DNA of 64,000 nt from positions 62,001 to 126,000 of the forward strand of contig NZ_QERF01000008.1 of assembly GCF_003260205.1 (NCBI RefSeq). The letters run 5' to 3'. Below are positions 60,071 through 64,000 of this stretch, piece by piece. The notes under the pieces were generated by a model. That model was not told where the DNA came from and made no database searches. It saw only the letters and a program-made list of their open reading frames with translations. This DNA is from Winogradskyella tangerina (GTDB lineage: Bacteria > Bacteroidota > Bacteroidia > Flavobacteriales > Flavobacteriaceae). The position numbers and the translations under genes are program-made. Each line of letters begins with the position of its first letter. The first letter of the stretch is position 1.

Positions 60071-60090
60071 TCTTAAATCTTTTATCTTTT
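60063..60090 (+). repeat. Four tandem 7-bp repeats (ATCTNNN) after the four-helix-bundle gene
   Basis: Heptads ATCTATA, ATCTTAA, ATCTTTT, ATCTTTT in exact 7-bp register, starting just inside the stop region and ending three bases before trpD. Reverse complements (NNNAGAT) match the upstream array AAGAGAT, so the two arrays can pair as RNA. Confidence 0.8.
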
Positions 60091-60092
60091 AA

Positions 60093-61085
60093 ATGAAAGA
60101 GATATTAAACAGACTTATAAATCAAGAAAGCATTTCTAGCGAAGAGGCTAAAAACGTGTTGGTTAACATTTCAAACGGTGAATACAACCAAAGTCAGATC
60201 GCTTCTTTTTTAACAGTGTATATGATGCGAAGTATTACAATCGATGAACTTCGTGGCTTTAGAGATGCCCTTTTAGAATTGTGTATTCCTGTTGATCTCG
60301 ATGGCTATAATACCATTGATCTTTGCGGAACCGGAGGAGACGGCAAAGACACATTCAATATTTCTACCCTTTCTTCCTTTGTAGCTGCAGGCGCAGGCAT
60401 AAAAGTCACCAAACACGGTAATTACGGCGTATCTTCAGCTTGTGGATCTTCAAATGTAATGGAAGAATTAGGGATAAAATTTTCAAATGATATAGACTTC
60501 CTAAAACGAAGTATTGATGAAGCTGGGATTTGTGTTCTACACGCTCCTTTATTTCATCCTGCGATGAAAAATGTTGCACCGATCAGACGCGAATTAGGTG
60601 TTAAAACTTTTTTCAATATGTTGGGACCCATGGTAAATCCTGCCTTCCCAAAGAATCAAATGGTTGGTGTTTTCAATCTTGAATTACTTCGACTTTACGG
60701 TTATCTATATCAGGAAACTGATAAAAACTATGCTGTGGTTCATGCACTCGATGGTTATGATGAAATTTCACTAACAGGAAAAACTAAAGTCATTTCAAAT
60801 ACTTCTGAAGTTTTATTCTCGCCTAAGGATCTCGGTGTAGATCAGATAGAACAATCGGAAATATTTGGTGGTAACACGGTAAAGCAAGCTGCAAGGCTAT
60901 TTAACAAAATTATTAATGGTAAAGGCACAAAAGCCCAAAACAATGTTGTTTGCGCCAATGCTGGCTTGGCCATCGCCACTGTTAATCAAATATCGCACAA
61001 GGAAGGTTTTGAATTAGCTAAAGCCTCTTTATTAGGAGGAAAAGCAAAACAGAGTTTGAATCAATTAATAGCCTTAAGTCAATGA
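60093..61085 (+). CDS. trpD: Anthranilate phosphoribosyltransferase
   Basis: Joins anthranilate to PRPP. The 330 residues have CGTGGDGKDTFNIST (PRPP loop), KHGNYGVSSACGSSNVMEELG, HPAMKNVAPIRRELGVKTFFNMLGPMVNPA and VHALDGYDEISLTG. Complete. The ATG lies three bases after the heptad array. The stop overlaps trpC by four bases. Confidence 0.97.
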   Translation: MKEILNRLINQESISSEEAKNVLVNISNGEYNQSQIASFLTVYMMRSITIDELRGFRDALLELCIPVDLDGYNTIDLCGTGGDGKDTFNISTLSSFVAAGAGIKVTKHGNYGVSSACGSSNVMEELGIKFSNDIDFLKRSIDEAGICVLHAPLFHPAMKNVAPIRRELGVKTFFNMLGPMVNPAFPKNQMVGVFNLELLRLYGYLYQETDKNYAVVHALDGYDEISLTGKTKVISNTSEVLFSPKDLGVDQIEQSEIFGGNTVKQAARLFNKIINGKGTKAQNNVVCANAGLAIATVNQISHKEGFELAKASLLGGKAKQSLNQLIALSQ

Positions 61086-61870
61086 ATATTTTAGACAAAA
61101 TAGTTGCAGATAAGCGTAATGAAGTTGCCTTGAGGAAATCCTTGATTCCAACCAATCAACTTGAGGCGTCAATACTATTCCATCGAGAAACGTATTCTTT
61201 GTCGAATGCGCTAAAAAACAGCACTTCCGGAATCATAGCAGAACACAAAAGGCGCTCACCTTCAAAATCGGTGATCAACCAAAATTTAAATGTTCAGGAT
61301 GTAGCATCGGGTTATGAAGCAGCAGGTGTTTGTGGGATGTCGGTCTTAACAGATGGTAAATATTTTGGTGGTGCTTTGGACGATTTGTTACTAGCTCGAG
61401 CTAGTTTAAAACTACCGTTACTACGAAAAGAATTTATAATTGACCCCTACCAAATTATTGAGGCTAAAGCATATGGTGCGGATGTTATTCTTTTGATCGC
61501 TGCAATTTTAAGCAGATCGGAAATCAAAGAATTTTCAGAATTGGCAAAAAGTTTAAATCTTGATGTCTTACTTGAAGTTCATAATGAGGAAGAATTACAT
61601 AAGTCTATTATGCCTTCATTAGACATGCTTGGTGTAAATAACAGAAATCTGAAAACTTTTGAAGTAAGTCTAGATACCAGCAAACAATTGAGTTCAATAA
61701 TTCCAGACGACTTTGTAAAGGTTTCAGAGAGTGGAATAAGCTCGGTGCGTGCAATTAAAGAATTACAAACTTATGGTTACAAAGGGTTTTTGATTGGTGA
61801 AAATTTTATGAAAACTGATAACCCTGGGCAAAGTGCCAAGGCATTTATCAACCAACTAGAACAAAAGTAA
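61082..61870 (+). CDS. trpC: Indole-3-glycerol-phosphate synthase
   Basis: Ring closure of the tryptophan pathway. The 262-residue barrel has IIAEHKRRSPSKSVI, VCGMSVLTDGKYFGG, LLRKEFIIDPYQI, ILLIAAIL, GVNNRNLKTFEV and VSESGISS. All phosphate- and substrate-binding segments are present. A separate gene, not fused to trpF. Confidence 0.97.
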   Translation: MNILDKIVADKRNEVALRKSLIPTNQLEASILFHRETYSLSNALKNSTSGIIAEHKRRSPSKSVINQNLNVQDVASGYEAAGVCGMSVLTDGKYFGGALDDLLLARASLKLPLLRKEFIIDPYQIIEAKAYGADVILLIAAILSRSEIKEFSELAKSLNLDVLLEVHNEEELHKSIMPSLDMLGVNNRNLKTFEVSLDTSKQLSSIIPDDFVKVSESGISSVRAIKELQTYGYKGFLIGENFMKTDNPGQSAKAFINQLEQK

Positions 61871-61871
61871 A

Positions 61872-62507
61872 ATGAAATTAAAAGTCTGTGGAATGAAATA
61901 TAATACTGCTCAGGTGGCTCAATTGCAACCCGACTACCTAGGCTTTATATTTTATGAGCAATCACCACGGAATTTTAAAGGTGAAATTCCTGAGATCCCC
62001 AAATCCGTTAAAAAGGTTGGTGTTTTCGTTAATGAAACACCAGACAAGGTTTTGGAAAAAGTCAATGCATATCAACTAGATTTGATACAATTACACGGAG
62101 AAGAAACACCAGAATACATCAATGATCTAAGAAGATTATTTGTTGATTCAGGAATCATATTTCCTCAGATCATCAAAGTTTTTTCTATAAAAGATGAATT
62201 TGATTTTAGTGTATTAAAGCCTTTCGAATCTATAGTAGATTATTTCCTTTTTGACACTAAAGGAAAACACCCTGGCGGTAACGGCTACACCTTCAATTGG
62301 AATGTATTGCAAGCATACCCATCTACTAAACCCTATTTTTTAAGCGGTGGAATTGGACTGAACGAATTAAAAAGTGTTCAATCTTTCCTCAGTAAACAAG
62401 AGTCAGAATATTGCTATGCCATCGATGTCAATAGTAAATTTGAAATCGAACCAGGCTTAAAACATATTAATGAATTAGAAAAATTTAAAAATGAGTTACA
62501 ACATTAA
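61872..62507 (+). CDS. trpF: Phosphoribosylanthranilate isomerase
   Basis: Amadori isomerisation step. The 211-residue barrel: KVCGMKYNTAQVAQL with catalytic Cys, YLGFIFYEQSPRNF, KVGVFVNETPD, LIQLHGEETPEY, FLFDTKGKHPGGNGYTFNW with catalytic Asp, and FLSGGIGLNEL. One base after trpC; its last 17 bases overlap trpB. Confidence 0.96.
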   Translation: MKLKVCGMKYNTAQVAQLQPDYLGFIFYEQSPRNFKGEIPEIPKSVKKVGVFVNETPDKVLEKVNAYQLDLIQLHGEETPEYINDLRRLFVDSGIIFPQIIKVFSIKDEFDFSVLKPFESIVDYFLFDTKGKHPGGNGYTFNWNVLQAYPSTKPYFLSGGIGLNELKSVQSFLSKQESEYCYAIDVNSKFEIEPGLKHINELEKFKNELQH

Positions 62508-63672
62508 CGAAAAAGGATACTACGGCGAGTTCGGCGGGGCGTTCATTCCTGAAATGCTCTATCCTAATGTAGAAGAACTACGACAGAATTATTTGAAGAT
62601 TATGGCAGAACCTTCTTTTCAGGAGGAGTTTAATCAACTTCTGAAAGATTACGTGGGCAGACCTTCACCACTATATTATGCCAAGCGACTTTCAGAAAAA
62701 TACAATACCAAGGTTTACCTTAAACGCGAAGATCTAAATCATACTGGTGCGCACAAAGTAAATAATACGATCGGACAAATATTAATGGCAAAGCGTCTTG
62801 GTAAAAACCGAATCATTGCTGAAACAGGCGCAGGACAACACGGTGTGGCTACGGCTACTGTGTGCGCGTTAATGGGAATTGATTGTGTAGTTTATATGGG
62901 TGAAATTGATATTGCGCGTCAGGCGCCAAATGTAGCGCGCATGAAAATGCTCGGCGCTGAAGTTCGTCCGGCGCTATCGGGTAGCCGAACACTTAAAGAT
63001 GCAACCAATGAAGCCATCAGAGATTGGATCAATAATCCGGTAGACACCCATTATATTATTGGTTCTGCCATTGGGCCACATCCTTATCCGGATATGGTGA
63101 CTCGTTTTCAGTCTATAATTTCCGAAGAAATCAAATGGCAACTCCTAGAAAAAGAAGGCCGCGAAGCACCAGATTATGTTGTGGCATGTATTGGAGGAGG
63201 AAGTAATGCTGCTGGGACCTATTACCATTTCCTGGATAATGAAGATGTAGGTATTATCGCTGTAGAAGCTGCTGGTAAGGGCATTCACTCAGGTGAAAGC
63301 GCTGCTACGTCTGTGCTAGGTAAAGAAGGTATTATTCACGGTTGTAAAACCTTATTGATGCAAACCAACGACGGACAAATAACAGAGCCGTATTCTATTT
63401 CGGCCGGATTAGATTATCCGGGTGTTGGTCCTCTTCATTCCCATTTGTATAAATCGGGGCGTGGAGAATTTTACTCGGCTACAGATGACGAGGCCATGAC
63501 TGCTGGTTTAGAATTAGCACAGCTTGAAGGTATCATTCCTGCTATTGAAACGAGTCATGCTCTAGCAATTTTCGAGTATAAAACATTTAAACCTGAAGAT
63601 ATTGTTGTGATCAGTCTATCTGGTCGAGGCGATAAAGATCTTCAGAATTATATTGATTATTTCAAACTGTAA
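62491..63672 (+). CDS. trpB: Tryptophan synthase beta chain
   Basis: PLP enzyme joining indole and serine. The 393 residues include the YYGEFGGAFIPE start, KREDLNHTGAHKVNN with the PLP lysine, AETGAGQHGVATATVCALMG, CIGGGSNAAGTYYHF and VISLSGRGDKD. Full length. The alpha subunit gene is not in the window; the next gene is unrelated. Confidence 0.97.
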   Translation: MSYNINEKGYYGEFGGAFIPEMLYPNVEELRQNYLKIMAEPSFQEEFNQLLKDYVGRPSPLYYAKRLSEKYNTKVYLKREDLNHTGAHKVNNTIGQILMAKRLGKNRIIAETGAGQHGVATATVCALMGIDCVVYMGEIDIARQAPNVARMKMLGAEVRPALSGSRTLKDATNEAIRDWINNPVDTHYIIGSAIGPHPYPDMVTRFQSIISEEIKWQLLEKEGREAPDYVVACIGGGSNAAGTYYHFLDNEDVGIIAVEAAGKGIHSGESAATSVLGKEGIIHGCKTLLMQTNDGQITEPYSISAGLDYPGVGPLHSHLYKSGRGEFYSATDDEAMTAGLELAQLEGIIPAIETSHALAIFEYKTFKPEDIVVISLSGRGDKDLQNYIDYFKL

Positions 63673-64000
63673 ATGAAATATTGGATCTATATTTTTAGTT
63701 TCATGGTTTGTGTTTCGTGCCAAACATCCCAGTCAGAAGTTATAGAAATAGCGCTGAGTGATGACATTGTTATACCTAAACATTACATTGTCACTAAAAC
63801 AACAGATTCAATAATAATTGATGGGAAAGCGAGTGAGCCTAGCTGGACAAAAGCTGAATTCACTGATAAATTTATTGATATTGAAGGCGAAAAAATCCCA
63901 AAATACGATACACAAGTAAAAATGCTTTGGGACGATAACTACCTCTACATTTATGCGCAATTAGAAGAACCTCATATATGGGGAACATTGACAGAACGCG
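63673..64000 (+). CDS. CBM9-like lipoprotein, cut by window end
   Basis: Starts directly after the trpB stop. The 109 visible residues show a lipoprotein signal, MKYWIYIFSFMVCVSCQT (lipobox VCVSC, C16). They continue DSIIIDGKASEPSWTKAEFTDKFIDIEG...PKYDTQVKMLWDDNYLYIYAQLEEPHIWGTLTER, typical of carbohydrate-binding family 9-like domains. It is an envelope protein embedded in the trp operon. The 3' end lies outside the window. Confidence 0.8.
   Translation, partial: MKYWIYIFSFMVCVSCQTSQSEVIEIALSDDIVIPKHYIVTKTTDSIIIDGKASEPSWTKAEFTDKFIDIEGEKIPKYDTQVKMLWDDNYLYIYAQLEEPHIWGTLTER

Overview
This is Bacteroidetes DNA, most likely from a marine-type Flavobacteriaceae. Low GC, promoters with a TAnnTTTG -7 element, a T9SS type B secreted protein, Bacteroidetes-style ABC efflux permeases and the tmRNA tag GENNYALAA all point that way. 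The window is mostly core chromosome, interrupted by one 14.3-kb integrated element. Domain and family names below were recognised by eye from sequence motifs; nothing was searched.

Layout. 1-7.4 kb: kdsA (Kdo-8-phosphate synthase), small hypotheticals, then a regulator/membrane cluster (winged-helix regulator, MpaB-like oxygenase, Coq4-like protein, CreD, DUF2809, DUF1361) in which two transcription units share a palindromic AAAGTACTTT site. 7.5-13.4 kb: M48 metalloprotease, a PKD/T9SS secreted protein and a saccharopine/alanine dehydrogenase-like enzyme. 13.55-13.94 kb: tmRNA (ssrA).

13.93-28.22 kb: an integrative element inserted at the 3' end of ssrA, bounded by the 15-bp repeat TCCCTCCGACTCCAC. 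Its right half, on the minus strand, is the mobility module: tyrosine recombinase, unknown protein, excisionase-like HTH, small protein and a CHC2-like/TOPRIM primase-helicase. Iteron-like TGTTGGAA repeats lie just beyond the primase. Its left half, on the plus strand, is cargo in two blocks. Block one has a small acidic protein, an OLD-family ATPase-TOPRIM protein and a protein with a HEPN-type RNLTVH motif. Block two has a helical protein, a coiled-coil TIR protein and a membrane-anchored repeat protein. Each block is preceded by the same non-coding module: AGCCATG..CCATGG elements, a CTTTCAGAAGAAATGAAAT stretch, 22-bp CCATGG repeats, then a 48-bp promoter box. This looks like defence cargo with a shared control or recombination module and is the best candidate for something undescribed.

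28.5-37.3 kb: secreted and envelope proteins (including a predicted lipoprotein methyltransferase and a CAP protein), an NmrA/DUF1772/DUF5367 operon, an AraC regulator with a sugar transporter, msrB-msrA, a glutaredoxin-like protein and an aldo/keto reductase. 37.3-49.3 kb: a six-gene MacAB/TolC-type efflux operon divergent from a sigma-54 response regulator and histidine kinase pair. 49.4-57.4 kb: a MarR-controlled SDR operon, a nitroreductase, and a thiol-redox group (DsbD, two rhodaneses, redoxin, TlpA).

57.5-63.7 kb: a trp operon (trpE-G-D-C-F-B) with a leader peptide containing three consecutive Trp codons and a terminator, which is a classical attenuator. A four-helix-bundle (23S rRNA IVS-type) gene is embedded between trpG and trpD, bracketed by mutually complementary 7-bp repeat arrays. 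After trpB a CBM9-like lipoprotein gene runs off the window; trpA is not seen.
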